Shown: positions 1 to 8,761 of the stretch, piece by piece
Layout: every line of letters starts with the position of its first letter
Position numbering within the stretch: position 1 is the stretch's first letter
Assembly (NCBI RefSeq): GCF_024704835.1
Contig: NZ_JAMXBE010000001.1
Location: 496,001-560,000, forward strand
Direction of reading: 5' to 3'
Source: Parapedobacter tibetensis
GTDB taxonomy: Bacteria; Bacteroidota; Bacteroidia; Sphingobacteriales; Sphingobacteriaceae
Length of the DNA: 64,000 nt
Translations under genes and position numbers: made by a program
The notes under the pieces: model-generated
The model's input: only the letters and a program-made list of their open reading frames with translations
Told to the model about the DNA's origin: nothing
Database searches by the model: none

Positions 1-418
1 GTTCATAGTAATAGCAATCTTGCCTACCCTTAATATACAAAGGTAGTACGGCCAACACGTTGAAACTAACCGTATATTGGCGGATGCAGTTCGGAATTTA
101 ACAGAGAGTTAATCCGTAGCCCCAAGAGGAAAGGAATTACCTTCGGTGAGCTCACTTCGTTCGGTTTCGCAGGGATAGCCGGAAGCTATCGCGAGAAATT
201 TAACGAAGGTGCAGCCAAAAAGAGGCATAAAATACCGAGCCGCCAAAATGCGGCGAGCTCCCATCAACCATTAAAAATGAAAATGCTGATGGAATTATTA
301 GATAAATTTTAAACGGGCTCTTAGACGTTTTGGTGTTGGTTGCAAACAGGAAAGCCTAAACACTATTCATTTAAAAGAACAGAATAACATTTAGGCTTTT
401 CCGAATAGATATTACGGT
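1..418. other. Gene-poor left edge with small inverted repeats
   Basis: No convincing gene was found here. A frame on the + strand stays open from about 70 to a TAA at 310-312, ending in the residues MELLDKF, but it has no good start codon near its beginning. The stretch holds several short inverted repeats: TTAAC/GTTAA around 98-112, GATAGC/GCTATC around 173-190 and GCCGC/GCGGC around 239-256. These suggest folded non-coding DNA or the decayed end of an element gene. It lies next to the cargo-like operon at 419-4717 and may belong to the same mobile-element remnant, which is inference. Confidence 0.35.
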
Positions 419-1417
419 TTATCGTTCTCCAACCCAATGTGGATAAATGGAGGTTGGGGCTGTGATTGCATTCAATTCATTAAGATGTTCCATCGAGAGA
501 GACCAACCGACAGCATCTAAATTTTCTATCAGTTGCTGTTCGTTCCTTGCACCAATGACAATATTGGAAACAGTATCTTGTTGTACCAACCAGTTGAGCG
601 CAACCTGCGAAATGGTCTTGCCTGTTTCGTTGGCTATCCGTTCCAAAGCATCCACGACCGTATATAGATATTCGTCATCCACGGGTGGTGAGCCTACTGC
701 TCCGCCTGATTGTATTCGTCCATCGGCAAGTGGTTGGTTTCTTCTTATTTTTCCTGTCAGCCTGCCCCAACCGAGTGGGCTCCATACCATTAAGCCCATA
801 TCCTGGTCTTTTATCAACGGCATCAATTCCTGTTCGTAATCACGTCCGATTAACGAATAGTAGCCCTGATAAATAACATATTTCTCCAAGTTGTGCTTTT
901 CCGAAACGGATAACGATTTCATCAGTTGCCATGCAGTAAAATTGGAACAACCAATATACCTAACCTTTCCACTCGACACCAAATTGTCCAGTGTTCTCAA
1001 CGTTTCTTCGAGAGGTGTATGGCTGTCAAAACCGTGCATAAAGTACACATCAATATAATCCGTACCCAAACGTTTAAGGCTGTCATTTACGGCATTTGTG
1101 ATATGAAAACGTGACGAACCCCTATCGTTCACCTTATCGCTCATGGTATATGTTGCTTTAGTGGCGACGATAGTTTCATGTCTTCTTCCTTTTAGAGCCT
1201 CTCCAAGCACTTCTTCAGAAGCACCCTGCGAATACACATTAGCCGTGTCGAAGAAATTGATGCCGCTGTCCAAACAGATGTCAACCAATCGTGAAGCTTC
1301 TTTTACATCCGTCTGCCCCCAACGTTGAAAGAACTCGTTCGTACCGCCAAATGTGCCTGTACCTAAACTTAAAACAGGAACTTGCAATCCTGAATTTCCT
1401 AATTTTCTGTATTCCAT
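419..1417 (-). CDS. Aldo/keto reductase
   Basis: NAD(P)H-dependent aldo/keto reductase of 332 residues, the usual length for this superfamily. The sequence opens with a beta-hairpin and then GTGTFGG. The catalytic tetrad can be read as D57 and Y62 (FFDTANVY), K87 (VATK) and H128 (YFMHGFD), so the enzyme should be active. It is cytoplasmic, with no signal peptide. The substrate cannot be told from sequence; relatives reduce sugars, aldehydes or ketones. It is the last gene of a leftward five-gene operon after an SDR and two deacetylase-like proteins, so its product may act on what those proteins release (inference). It lies in a region that looks like mobile-element cargo. Confidence 0.9.
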   Translation of the reverse strand: MEYRKLGNSGLQVPVLSLGTGTFGGTNEFFQRWGQTDVKEASRLVDICLDSGINFFDTANVYSQGASEEVLGEALKGRRHETIVATKATYTMSDKVNDRGSSRFHITNAVNDSLKRLGTDYIDVYFMHGFDSHTPLEETLRTLDNLVSSGKVRYIGCSNFTAWQLMKSLSVSEKHNLEKYVIYQGYYSLIGRDYEQELMPLIKDQDMGLMVWSPLGWGRLTGKIRRNQPLADGRIQSGGAVGSPPVDDEYLYTVVDALERIANETGKTISQVALNWLVQQDTVSNIVIGARNEQQLIENLDAVGWSLSMEHLNELNAITAPTSIYPHWVGER

Positions 1418-1436
1418 AATACTTGTCGTTTTTTAC

Positions 1437-2345
1437 TTATTTTGTCTGTAATGTTATCCAATCCTTTATAGAAATAGCATCGGGTTTCCATCCCAATAGC
1501 TTTCTTGCGTGAACGGCTCTTACACGGCTGTTTGAACCCAAAGCGTATTTAGCCCAATCGCCTAATTCCGCCAATGCTTCATCGGCATCCCACGAAATAA
1601 TTTTTCCGTCAAACCCCAACGCTTTACTGACATAAACCGCAATTTCCTTATAAGAAGCCTCTCCGTTTTCGACATAGAAATAGGAAGCAGTCGGGGCTTT
1701 TTCCAAAGCAAGGGCATAGAGATGTGCCAAATCTTCAATATGCACATTTGACCACCTGTTTACACCTTTGCCCACGTAAACACCCGCATTCATTTCTTTT
1801 GATTTTCGGAAGACAACGGGTAATTGGTCGCTTTCCTCATTCAGACCTAAACAGTCGCCGTATATCATGGACGGAGCGATGACGATGGTTCGTATTCCTT
1901 TAGTGATGCCTGCTATCCGTATATCATTGTTAATGCTTACCCGTTCCTTACGTACATCCATTGGTGTAAACAACGTTTCCTCATCGAATACCTGTAAATT
2001 TTCGGTATCGCCCATTACATCATCAGCCACTACGCTTGACCCCGATGTGTGTATGAACGTTTTTCCCGTTCCGGCTAAAGCACTGATAAACGTGTCAACC
2101 GAAAAACGATGGTCTGAATTGGCTGTATTGATTACCGCATCTGTTTTTTGTGCGCACTCGGTAAGCAACTCCCTGTCTTCCAATGTTCCAATTACCGGAA
2201 TGATGCCCAATGCCTTTACTTCGTCTGTTTTGCTTTTATCCCTTACCAGACCATAAACCTGATGACCCTGCTTTGTTAAATATGTTGCAACCGAACTGCC
2301 GATATAGCCCGTTGCTCCTGTTAAAAATATTCTCATTTGTTCCAT
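1437..2345 (-). CDS. NAD(P)-dependent epimerase/dehydratase (SDR)
   Basis: Extended or atypical short-chain dehydrogenase of about 302 residues. The N-terminal Rossmann motif GATGYIG at residues 10-16 binds NAD(P). A second ATG three codons in (2336) gives the more typical start MRIFLTG, and either is possible. The C-terminal half is the substrate lobe, with SMIYGD and a WKPD segment of the kind seen in nucleoside-diphosphate-sugar epimerase relatives. It is cytoplasmic. The gene begins 3 bases after the stop of the upstream deacetylase-like gene, so translation is probably coupled. The substrate is not known; relatives act on sugar nucleotides or on small ketones. Confidence 0.85.
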   Translation of the reverse strand: MEQMRIFLTGATGYIGSSVATYLTKQGHQVYGLVRDKSKTDEVKALGIIPVIGTLEDRELLTECAQKTDAVINTANSDHRFSVDTFISALAGTGKTFIHTSGSSVVADDVMGDTENLQVFDEETLFTPMDVRKERVSINNDIRIAGITKGIRTIVIAPSMIYGDCLGLNEESDQLPVVFRKSKEMNAGVYVGKGVNRWSNVHIEDLAHLYALALEKAPTASYFYVENGEASYKEIAVYVSKALGFDGKIISWDADEALAELGDWAKYALGSNSRVRAVHARKLLGWKPDAISIKDWITLQTK

Positions 2346-2348
2346 GTC

Positions 2349-3299
2349 TTAAAATTCCCTGATAATAGTTTTGTCCTGCAATGCCAATTCCGCAATCACA
2401 TCCTTGCGTTTAAATGAAACACCCTTGTGGCTTTGAATATACTTCATCAAATCGGAAGTTGCTTTTACCATTTGCGGTGTTCCACCGATACGGTCATGGA
2501 AGCTAATGGAAAGCTGTCTTCGCTTAAATTCGCTTTCGGCATACAGTTGGTCAAATTCAGCTTTGACCTGATTGAAGAACTGGTCAACGGAAAAGTTTTT
2601 GCCCTCTATCAATAGTATATCATTGCACCGTAGCGTATAAGGCACAACCACAAAATCCTTTTGGTTGACCTCTATGATAAATGGCTCGTCACGGCTCAAA
2701 TCGTCAATGTGGTACTTAAAGCCGAGTTCCTGCAAAATCTTCAACGTATTTTCACCCCTGCGAAGCCAGTTGGCATTGTACCCGACAGGAATAAAACCCG
2801 TGGCATTCTTCACGGCATCCGCCCCGTCTTTGATAAATTTCTTTTCCTCATCGTAGGGCAGGTGATACTGTGCGCTCCAACCCATACCGTGGGCAGATGC
2901 TTCGTGTCCTCTCTCCACGATTTCTTTTGCCAATTCGGGATTGGCGAGTACAGCAGACCCCACCATGTGGGAAGTAACTTTGATACCCAATTTATCCCAA
3001 TTGTCCAACATTCGTGGAATGCCTTCTTTATAACCGTATTGATACCACGTATCGGCAGGCAGGTCTTTGTAACCCCTTTCCATATTTTGGGAAAAAGGGC
3101 TTTCCGCATTGTCCGGTTGACCGCCTGCCTCAAACTGCATGGAAATGGAAACCACCAGCCGTGAACCGTCCGACCATTTTGTCCTTTCAGTTTGAGCGGG
3201 GCTTACCTGCCGGACACCTGCCAGAGTTTCCAAAGGACTTATTGCTCCTGCCAACCCCGCCAAACTGCTCTGTTTAATAAAATCTCGTCTTGAACCCAT
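2349..3299 (-). CDS. Tat-exported polysaccharide deacetylase-like protein
   Basis: A 316-residue protein of the NodB/CE4 superfamily, closest in style to the PuuE/PgdA-like branch. It starts with a twin-arginine signal (SRRDFIK, then SSLAGLAGA), so it should be exported folded. The core has SISMQFEAGGQP in place of the canonical TFDD strand, GHEASAHGMGW as the histidine motif, a YNANW segment and SISFHDRIGG near the end. The usual metal-binding aspartate pair is not evident, so activity may differ from true deacetylation. It is paralogous to the protein encoded at 3716-4717 (shared RDEPFI/RDEPYV, LISFHDRI and RGHE motifs). It lies in an operon, 6 bases after a Dabb protein gene. Confidence 0.8.
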   Translation of the reverse strand: MGSRRDFIKQSSLAGLAGAISPLETLAGVRQVSPAQTERTKWSDGSRLVVSISMQFEAGGQPDNAESPFSQNMERGYKDLPADTWYQYGYKEGIPRMLDNWDKLGIKVTSHMVGSAVLANPELAKEIVERGHEASAHGMGWSAQYHLPYDEEKKFIKDGADAVKNATGFIPVGYNANWLRRGENTLKILQELGFKYHIDDLSRDEPFIIEVNQKDFVVVPYTLRCNDILLIEGKNFSVDQFFNQVKAEFDQLYAESEFKRRQLSISFHDRIGGTPQMVKATSDLMKYIQSHKGVSFKRKDVIAELALQDKTIIREF

Positions 3300-3305
3300 A
3301 ATGTA

Positions 3306-3698
3306 TTATTTCTTTTGTTGGTAATCCAATACGAGAATATCCTCCAATACGGGTCTGATATGTGTCACAATCAACTGTTGGTGGTATTCAGATGTATTGA
3401 AGTCTTCCAAAGATTTTCTGTTTTTAAAAACCGCTACTTCCGCATGGGTATAGCCTTTTGCCCTGCCTGTGAAGTCTTCGCCAAAAGAAATTTCCAGTAG
3501 TCCGGGAATAGTGCCTTTCTGTTTCAGGATTTCATTTTTCAGGCTTTGTATCTGTTCGGCTGTCGTTCCATCCTTAAATTTGAACAATACGATATGGACG
3601 GCTTTTTCTTTACCTGTTTTCTCCAAATTTTGTCCGTTTACCGGAATAGCAATATAGGTAAATAACAGGACAAACAATGTGATGATGATATTTTTCAT
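3306..3698 (-). CDS. Exported Dabb (stress-responsive A/B barrel) protein
   Basis: A 130-residue protein with an N-terminal signal peptide (MKNIIITLFVLLF, cleavage near VNGQ) and one Dabb domain of about 95 residues. The domain starts at VHIVLFKFKDGT and contains the family's typical PGLLEISFG and YTHAEVAVF stretches. Dabb domains form dimeric alpha/beta barrels; their role is mostly unknown and some are polyketide cyclases. Here it is sandwiched between two paralogous exported deacetylase-like genes with gaps of 6 and 17 bases. This suggests a shared periplasmic task, which is inference. Confidence 0.8.
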   Translation of the reverse strand: MKNIIITLFVLLFTYIAIPVNGQNLEKTGKEKAVHIVLFKFKDGTTAEQIQSLKNEILKQKGTIPGLLEISFGEDFTGRAKGYTHAEVAVFKNRKSLEDFNTSEYHQQLIVTHIRPVLEDILVLDYQQKK

Positions 3699-3715
3699 TT
3701 TACTGATTTTTTGGG

Positions 3716-4717
3716 TTATAAATTCGTATTACCTGCAAGACCGCTTTTTTCTGCAACTTCACGCTTTACAAGCGGTGTAATATCGGGAGTAGCCAAAGCA
3801 TGTTTTGCAATTTCGCCTTTGGTCGCATACCATATACCATCGTGTTGTGCCACATAGTTGAGGAAACGCGCTATCACACGTACGCGTGAGGCATGACCGG
3901 AAATACGGTCATGGAAACTGATTAGCATCATGCGCCTGCGTATTTTCGCTTCTCCATACAGCTGGTCAAACTCGTCTTTCAGTTGTTGCTCATAGTCCGC
4001 AGGTGAAAATCCGGGGAAGTCATACGAACCGATGTCGTTCATGTGTATGGTGTACGGCATGGTCACAAAAGGCTTTCCGTTCAACTCCTGTACATACGGC
4101 TCATCCCTGCTCAAATCGTTGTTATGATAGATAAAGCCCAATTCTTGGAGCAGGCTCAATGTATGTACACTTCCACGCATCCAGTAACAGTCATATCCCA
4201 ATGGTGTAACGCCTGTTGCTTTTTCAATGGACTGCTTCACACTCCGTATCCATTCCCTTTCCTCGTCTTTCGATAGATGGTATTGCCAAGCCCATTCCTT
4301 GCCATGAGCCGCAGGCTCATGTCCACGCCTCACTATTTCACGTGCTAATTCGGGATTGTTGTCAACTGCCTTGCCGACCATGAATGAAGTAGCCTTGACA
4401 CCGTATTTGTCAAACAAATCCAATAGCCTCGGAATGCCCTCCTGTACGCCGTAATCGAAATAGGAATTGGTCGCAAGGTCGGGGTAGCCTTTCTTAATCG
4501 GTTCGGGTATCAACCCGCCTGCTCCCGAAATGGGCTGTCCGCCTGCTTCAAATTGCAGGGCAATGGAAATAGCTAACCTTGCACCGTTCGGCCAAAAGCC
4601 ATTGGCTGAACCCGATGCCTGTTCTTCTTTTGTCTTTACTGTTGCTCCGACCCAACCGGGGATTGCCAATGCGGATGCCCCTAAAGAGGTCTTTGTAATG
4701 AAATCTCGTCTGTCCAT
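3716..4717 (-). CDS. Tat-exported polysaccharide deacetylase-like protein, first gene of operon
   Basis: A NodB/CE4-superfamily protein of 333 residues from the chosen start. An upstream in-frame ATG at 4765 exists, but the ATG at 4717 gives a clean twin-arginine signal (MDRRDFITK then a hydrophobic stretch ending WVGA), so it is preferred. The core contains SIALQFEAGGQP, RRGHEPAAHGKEW, GYDCYWMRG, RDEPYVQELNG and LISFHDRISGH, matching the paralogue at 2349-3299. Both lack an obvious CE4 aspartate pair. It leads a five-gene leftward operon and diverges from the LysR gene at 4834, which probably controls it. The substrate is unknown. Confidence 0.8.
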   Translation of the reverse strand: MDRRDFITKTSLGASALAIPGWVGATVKTKEEQASGSANGFWPNGARLAISIALQFEAGGQPISGAGGLIPEPIKKGYPDLATNSYFDYGVQEGIPRLLDLFDKYGVKATSFMVGKAVDNNPELAREIVRRGHEPAAHGKEWAWQYHLSKDEEREWIRSVKQSIEKATGVTPLGYDCYWMRGSVHTLSLLQELGFIYHNNDLSRDEPYVQELNGKPFVTMPYTIHMNDIGSYDFPGFSPADYEQQLKDEFDQLYGEAKIRRRMMLISFHDRISGHASRVRVIARFLNYVAQHDGIWYATKGEIAKHALATPDITPLVKREVAEKSGLAGNTNL

Positions 4718-4806
4718 ATTGATAATTGTTAAAAATGTTATCCGTCTTAAATTATTATGGAACAAATTTCGGGAGCATTTTTTTATTATTAAAATAACTT
4801 AAATTG

Positions 4807-4814
4807 TATATTTG
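4807..4814 (+). promoter_or_regulatory. -7 box of the LysR gene
   Basis: TATATTTG fits the Bacteroidota -7 consensus TAnnTTTG and ends 19 bases before the ATG at 4834. A -33 element is only a T-rich stretch around 4778-4786. The box overlaps the first codons of a longer reading frame that begins at 4804, which argues for the later start at 4834. The 116-base divergent gap also holds the operon promoter on the other strand. Confidence 0.45.
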
Positions 4815-4833
4815 TATCATAAAAGTGATAGAT

Positions 4834-5745
4834 ATGCAATGGAATTTGGAATGGCTTAGAACATTTAGAGCCATATATGAAACGGGAACACTGTCTGCTG
4901 CGGCGCAGGAATTGTTTATTTCGCAACCGGGTGTTAGCCTCCACCTCAATTCCTTGGAAGCCTATGCAGGGTATAAATTGTTTGACCGTTCGCCCCGTAA
5001 GATGGTTCCTACCGAAAAAGGCAAGATACTTTACAACTTCATCCTCGAACCGCTCCAAAAACTGGAAAGTGCCGAACAGCATTTCCACCGCCGTTCGCAA
5101 CCGGAAAGGGCGACCATCAGTGTGGGGATGTGCTTTGAAACATTCCAGTACACATTGGAGGAACACGTGGCAAGCCTGCCGTTTAATCTGATTATCAAAT
5201 TCGGTCTTTATCCGCAGATGCAGATGGACTTAGACAACGGGTTGCTGGATATGATTGTCACGCCACAAAAAGGCAACCAACAAAATCTCGTTTACGAACC
5301 GTTTTCCAAAGAAAGGATAGTGCTGATTGCTGGAAGCAATACGGATATTTCCGAACTGATGCCATTGTTGGAAAATGGTGATATTTCAGGTGCAAGGGAT
5401 TTTCTCAAACAACAGCTTTGGTACAGCACGGCAGGTGATATGGAACACCTGAAAAACTTTTGGTCAAAGAATTTTAACGAACATCCCGATTTCAGCCCTA
5501 ACTATATTGTACCCAATATCAGTTCCATTATCCGTTGCCTTAGTGATAACGAGGGCTTTTCCATTGTGCCGGATTTCCTTTGCCATGAGGCGTTGGATGT
5601 AGGAAAAATCAAATTGGTCTGGCAAGGAAACCAACCGTGGGAAAACACGCTCTACTTCGGTACAAGGAAAAATACCATGTACAAAAATGAGTTAGAACAA
5701 TTGAAAAAACTATTTGAGGAAAAGTGGGAAAGGGAAATGGTGTGA
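4834..5745 (+). CDS. LysR-family transcriptional regulator
   Basis: A LysR-type regulator of 303 residues. The N-terminal winged helix spans about residues 5-65, with the typical run TLSAAAQELFISQPGVS followed by LFDRSPRKMVPTEKGK. The effector-binding domain (LysR_substrate) fills the rest. An earlier in-frame ATG at 4804 would add ten residues but overlaps the -7 box, so 4834 is chosen. It is transcribed away from the deacetylase/SDR/aldo-keto reductase operon, the classic layout for a LysR gene that controls its divergent neighbour. The inducer is unknown. It ends just before the rteC remnant. Confidence 0.9.
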   Translation: MQWNLEWLRTFRAIYETGTLSAAAQELFISQPGVSLHLNSLEAYAGYKLFDRSPRKMVPTEKGKILYNFILEPLQKLESAEQHFHRRSQPERATISVGMCFETFQYTLEEHVASLPFNLIIKFGLYPQMQMDLDNGLLDMIVTPQKGNQQNLVYEPFSKERIVLIAGSNTDISELMPLLENGDISGARDFLKQQLWYSTAGDMEHLKNFWSKNFNEHPDFSPNYIVPNISSIIRCLSDNEGFSIVPDFLCHEALDVGKIKLVWQGNQPWENTLYFGTRKNTMYKNELEQLKKLFEEKWEREMV

Positions 5746-5758
5746 AGTGACACCATTT

Positions 5759-6277
5759 CTACTTCTCATCTTGTTCATCCATTTTCCGTATAAGCCCCTC
5801 CCGGAGTGCATCAAGGAATTTAGTACGGTTCACCTTTCTGTTTCTAAGTTCCAAATACGTCTGATAGAAATTACCCAAATCAACATTTAACGCAGTTTCA
5901 AAATACTTGGCCATTGACCGTATGTCGCCGTTCCCATTATCGAAAACAGCCTGATAGTGCAACGCATAAATCAGTTCTATCAGTGAAGCCTTACTGCCCG
6001 TCCAATTCAACTTTGGCAGGTCTGTTAATATATCTCCCTGTTCCGTATTCTTATATGGCTGGTCTTCGATATAGACCTGTATCAAATCGTTCGCCATTAT
6101 CTTGGCAACCTTGTAATCGTGAGAGGTGGAAAAGGTTTGGTCAGACTGGAAATAATAGGTATCTAACCATAGCTTTATATCGTGGTTGCCCCGTAAAAAC
6201 ATTTTCTCGTCAAGGAAAGAGTTGTTGCTACGGTAATACTTATAAAAATCAAGGTTGTTGTCAAAGAACTTATGGCG
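5759..6277 (-). pseudogene. rteC: rteC remnant (C-terminal part)
   Basis: The C-terminal part of RteC, the regulator that activates excision genes in CTnDOT-family conjugative transposons. The reading continues upstream of the internal ATG at 6202 through the residues KFFDNNLDFYKYYRSNN and then FLDEKMFLRGNHD. It also shows the hallmark stretches FSTSHDYKVAKIMANDLIQV, SKASLIELIYALH and RKVNRTKFLDALREGL. Family members start much further upstream, but here the match stops at about 6277, where an unrelated gene fragment begins on the other strand. It is therefore truncated and probably not functional. It marks the region to its left as mobile-element DNA. Confidence 0.8.
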
Positions 6278-6427
6278 TCGAACGGCTTTACCAATACCAG
6301 AAACAGCGATTATATCAACAAATCATTAGGTATTATTGCTGAAGATCTGCATGATGAGAACGTGTTGAACAATAATGGCGTGTTGTTTTTTATAGATACG
6401 GTATTCTTCCTCACTCCGGATTTTTAA
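6272..6427 (+). pseudogene. C-terminal remnant of a kinase-like mobile-element gene
   Basis: The last 51 codons of a gene reading rightward, running from within the junction to a TAA at 6425-6427. The residues include SDYINKSLGIIAEDLHDENV and then GVLFFIDTVFFLTPDF. This is the pattern of a protein-kinase-like catalytic loop (LHDENV) followed by the metal-binding aspartate strand (FIDTVF), as in kinase domains of polyvalent proteins on plasmids, phages and integrative elements. That family assignment is from memory and moderate. The N-terminal bulk is missing: to the left the DNA becomes the truncated rteC on the opposite strand. Its stop overlaps by four bases the stop of the S9 peptidase gene on the minus strand. 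Confidence 0.45.
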
Positions 6428-8691
6428 AACACCGGCTTCTGTCCTTCCCACACCGGGGGCTCCACACCCAGCAAATGCTTCACAAAGAAGTCCCGGCGCT
6501 TCTTCTCGCCGTATTCCCCGCCTGACGTGTGGCCTGCACCGGGAATGACCACCAATTCGTGTTCTTTATTTGCTTTGATCAGCGCGTCCACCACCTGCAT
6601 GGTAGATGCAGGGTCTACATTGTCATCCACCTCACCCACGATGAGCATCAATTTGCCTTCCAACTTATGGGCATTGACCACATTGGAGCATTCCGCATAT
6701 TGCGGGCCAATGGGATAACCCATCCATTGTTCATTCCACCACATCTTGTCCATCCGGTTGTCATGGCAGCCGCACGACGACACCGCAACTTTATAAAACT
6801 CCGGATGGAACAGTACCGCACCTGCTGAATTTTGCCCACCAGCAGAAGTTCCATAGATACCTAAACGGTCCAAATCCATATAGGAATATTTTTCGGCAGC
6901 AGCTTTCATCCACAAGATACGATCGGGAAAACCGGCATCTTTCAGGTCTTTCCAACACACATCGTGGAATGCCTTGGAACGCTTAGATGTACCCATACCA
7001 TCAATCTGTACGACGATGAAGCCCAGTTCGGCCAATGCAGCCATCCCCTGTTGCGTACCGAAATTCTTGGGCACGAACGATCCCTGTGGCCCGGCATAAA
7101 TGTTTTCGATAATGGGATACGATTTGCTGGGATCGAAATTCGAAGGTCGAATAATGACACCCCAGATATCCGTCGTCCCATCGCGCCCCTTAGCGTGGAA
7201 CACTTCGGGGTATTTCCAGCCGGTTGCCAATAGGGCAGTATTATCCGCCTTTTCCAACTCCAGTAATATCTCGCCGTCTGTTGCACTGCGGAGCACAGAC
7301 ACCGGCGGCGCATCGACCCGTGAATAGGTGTCTACGAATGTCGAGAAATCCGAAGAAAATGAAGCCCGGTGGTTGCCGTCTTCCGTCGTTAACGATGTAA
7401 AGCCCGAACCATCGAAATTGACACGGTAGTATTGGGTGAAGTAGGGATCCTGCCCTGCATCCTTACCGCTTCCCGCAAAAATGAGATACCGCTCGTCTTC
7501 GTCCACATGCACGACGTCTCGCACCACCCACTCGCCCTTGGTAATCTGGTTTTTCATCTTGCCGGTCTGCCCGTCGTAGCGGTATAGATGGTTCCAGCCA
7601 TCGCGCTCCGATGCCCAGATAATTTCCGCACCATCATGGACATCCTTACGGTATTTTTTACCACTGTATTCGACAAAGGTTTTGCTGGTTTCCGTAATCA
7701 AGGTCCGCACCGCGCCATTGGTCGCATCAACAGAAAATACCTCGTAGCGCTGGTGCCCGCGCTGGTTGTATTCAAACGTAAAGGCCCGGCTATCTTCTCG
7801 CCACTCAAGACGTGATAAGCTGTATTGGTTGGGAATCAGCTCAGGGTTTACCACAAAGGATTGCTTGCTTTCCAACAAGAAAAGTACCGGTTGGTTTTGC
7901 GGCAATGCATCGCCCGGCTTCAGGTAGTTCCGTTCCTGGAGGATGGGTTGCAACTGCGTACTCGGCGAAGAGGCTACGAAATAAACTTTCCGTTGGGTGT
8001 TGGGCCGTACCTTGTTGACCGCAAGCTTTTTGGAATCCGGCGACCAGGAAATAGATGAAGAATACGCATGTCCCAATGCGCCGTCGTAACTCAGCTGGAT
8101 TTCTTCGGCGTCACGCTTATCCCTAGGACGAAGATAGACATTGTAATTCTTGATATAAGCCACCCAATTGCTATCCGGCGATGGAATCTCCTTTACCTCA
8201 TCGCCATCCCTGTCGCCCCAATAACCTTGTCTCCCTCGTCGCCTTGGTTCGGGCTTTCTTCCCGTATCATTGACCTTATAATCATCAAGGCTTGCAGCCC
8301 ATACCTTTCCAAAGGCACTGAATTCGATTTTATCGGCCGATTTATAATCGATCGCATTGAAAGGGAGACTATCCGCATCGACCTTTTCGCCACTGGCCAG
8401 CGCAAGCGCCGCTGCTAGCTTTGCATGGTCAAATGCTTCCTTCTTCTGTTTTTTTGATGCATCCACCAACATGAACCGCCTTCCTTCCGGCGTGTTGTTT
8501 ACATACCAGAATTGCTGTTGGCCCTCCAGCCAAGAAAATGCTGTGGGTGCATAAAACACTTTATTCCGGGTCGTTTCCGCGAATGCGCTTGCCCGTTTGT
8601 AGTCTGTTGCAGTACCTTGTGCGTATACCATAGAGCCGAGTACCAGCAAGACAATGGTAAACAGCTGATGTAATTTTATTTCCCCTGCCAT
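6424..8691 (-). CDS. S9 family dipeptidyl peptidase (DPP-IV-like)
   Basis: An exported serine peptidase of 755 residues from the chosen ATG at 8691, which gives the signal peptide MAGEIKLHQLF...SMVYAQ; an in-frame ATG at 8739 adds 16 residues ahead of it. The N-terminal part is the DPP-IV beta-propeller (about residues 90-480), with WSPDSKKLAV and WASERDGWNHLYRY segments. The C-terminal alpha/beta hydrolase has the nucleophile in GTSAGG (about residue 616), an aspartate in EVDDNVD (about 689) and a histidine in GAGHTSGG (about 721). It should release dipeptides from peptides in the periplasm. It is the last gene of an operon with an amino acid permease and a DUF885 protein. Confidence 0.9.
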   Translation of the reverse strand: MAGEIKLHQLFTIVLLVLGSMVYAQGTATDYKRASAFAETTRNKVFYAPTAFSWLEGQQQFWYVNNTPEGRRFMLVDASKKQKKEAFDHAKLAAALALASGEKVDADSLPFNAIDYKSADKIEFSAFGKVWAASLDDYKVNDTGRKPEPRRRGRQGYWGDRDGDEVKEIPSPDSNWVAYIKNYNVYLRPRDKRDAEEIQLSYDGALGHAYSSSISWSPDSKKLAVNKVRPNTQRKVYFVASSPSTQLQPILQERNYLKPGDALPQNQPVLFLLESKQSFVVNPELIPNQYSLSRLEWREDSRAFTFEYNQRGHQRYEVFSVDATNGAVRTLITETSKTFVEYSGKKYRKDVHDGAEIIWASERDGWNHLYRYDGQTGKMKNQITKGEWVVRDVVHVDEDERYLIFAGSGKDAGQDPYFTQYYRVNFDGSGFTSLTTEDGNHRASFSSDFSTFVDTYSRVDAPPVSVLRSATDGEILLELEKADNTALLATGWKYPEVFHAKGRDGTTDIWGVIIRPSNFDPSKSYPIIENIYAGPQGSFVPKNFGTQQGMAALAELGFIVVQIDGMGTSKRSKAFHDVCWKDLKDAGFPDRILWMKAAAEKYSYMDLDRLGIYGTSAGGQNSAGAVLFHPEFYKVAVSSCGCHDNRMDKMWWNEQWMGYPIGPQYAECSNVVNAHKLEGKLMLIVGEVDDNVDPASTMQVVDALIKANKEHELVVIPGAGHTSGGEYGEKKRRDFFVKHLLGVEPPVWEGQKPVF

Positions 8692-8761
8692 TTTTCTTGA
8701 TAATTTTAGATGATCTGTATCTATAGTCCAGCAATTCACTCCTTCTCGTAATCGAACGCTT

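Noticed and set aside
2661-3164. A 167-codon open frame antisense to a deacetylase-like gene
   Set aside because: It is a shadow of the real gene with no start signal and no recognisable domain.
4804-4833. Start of the LysR gene at 4804
   Set aside because: The first codons overlap a TATATTTG box and the extra residues are not family-like; 4834 fits better.
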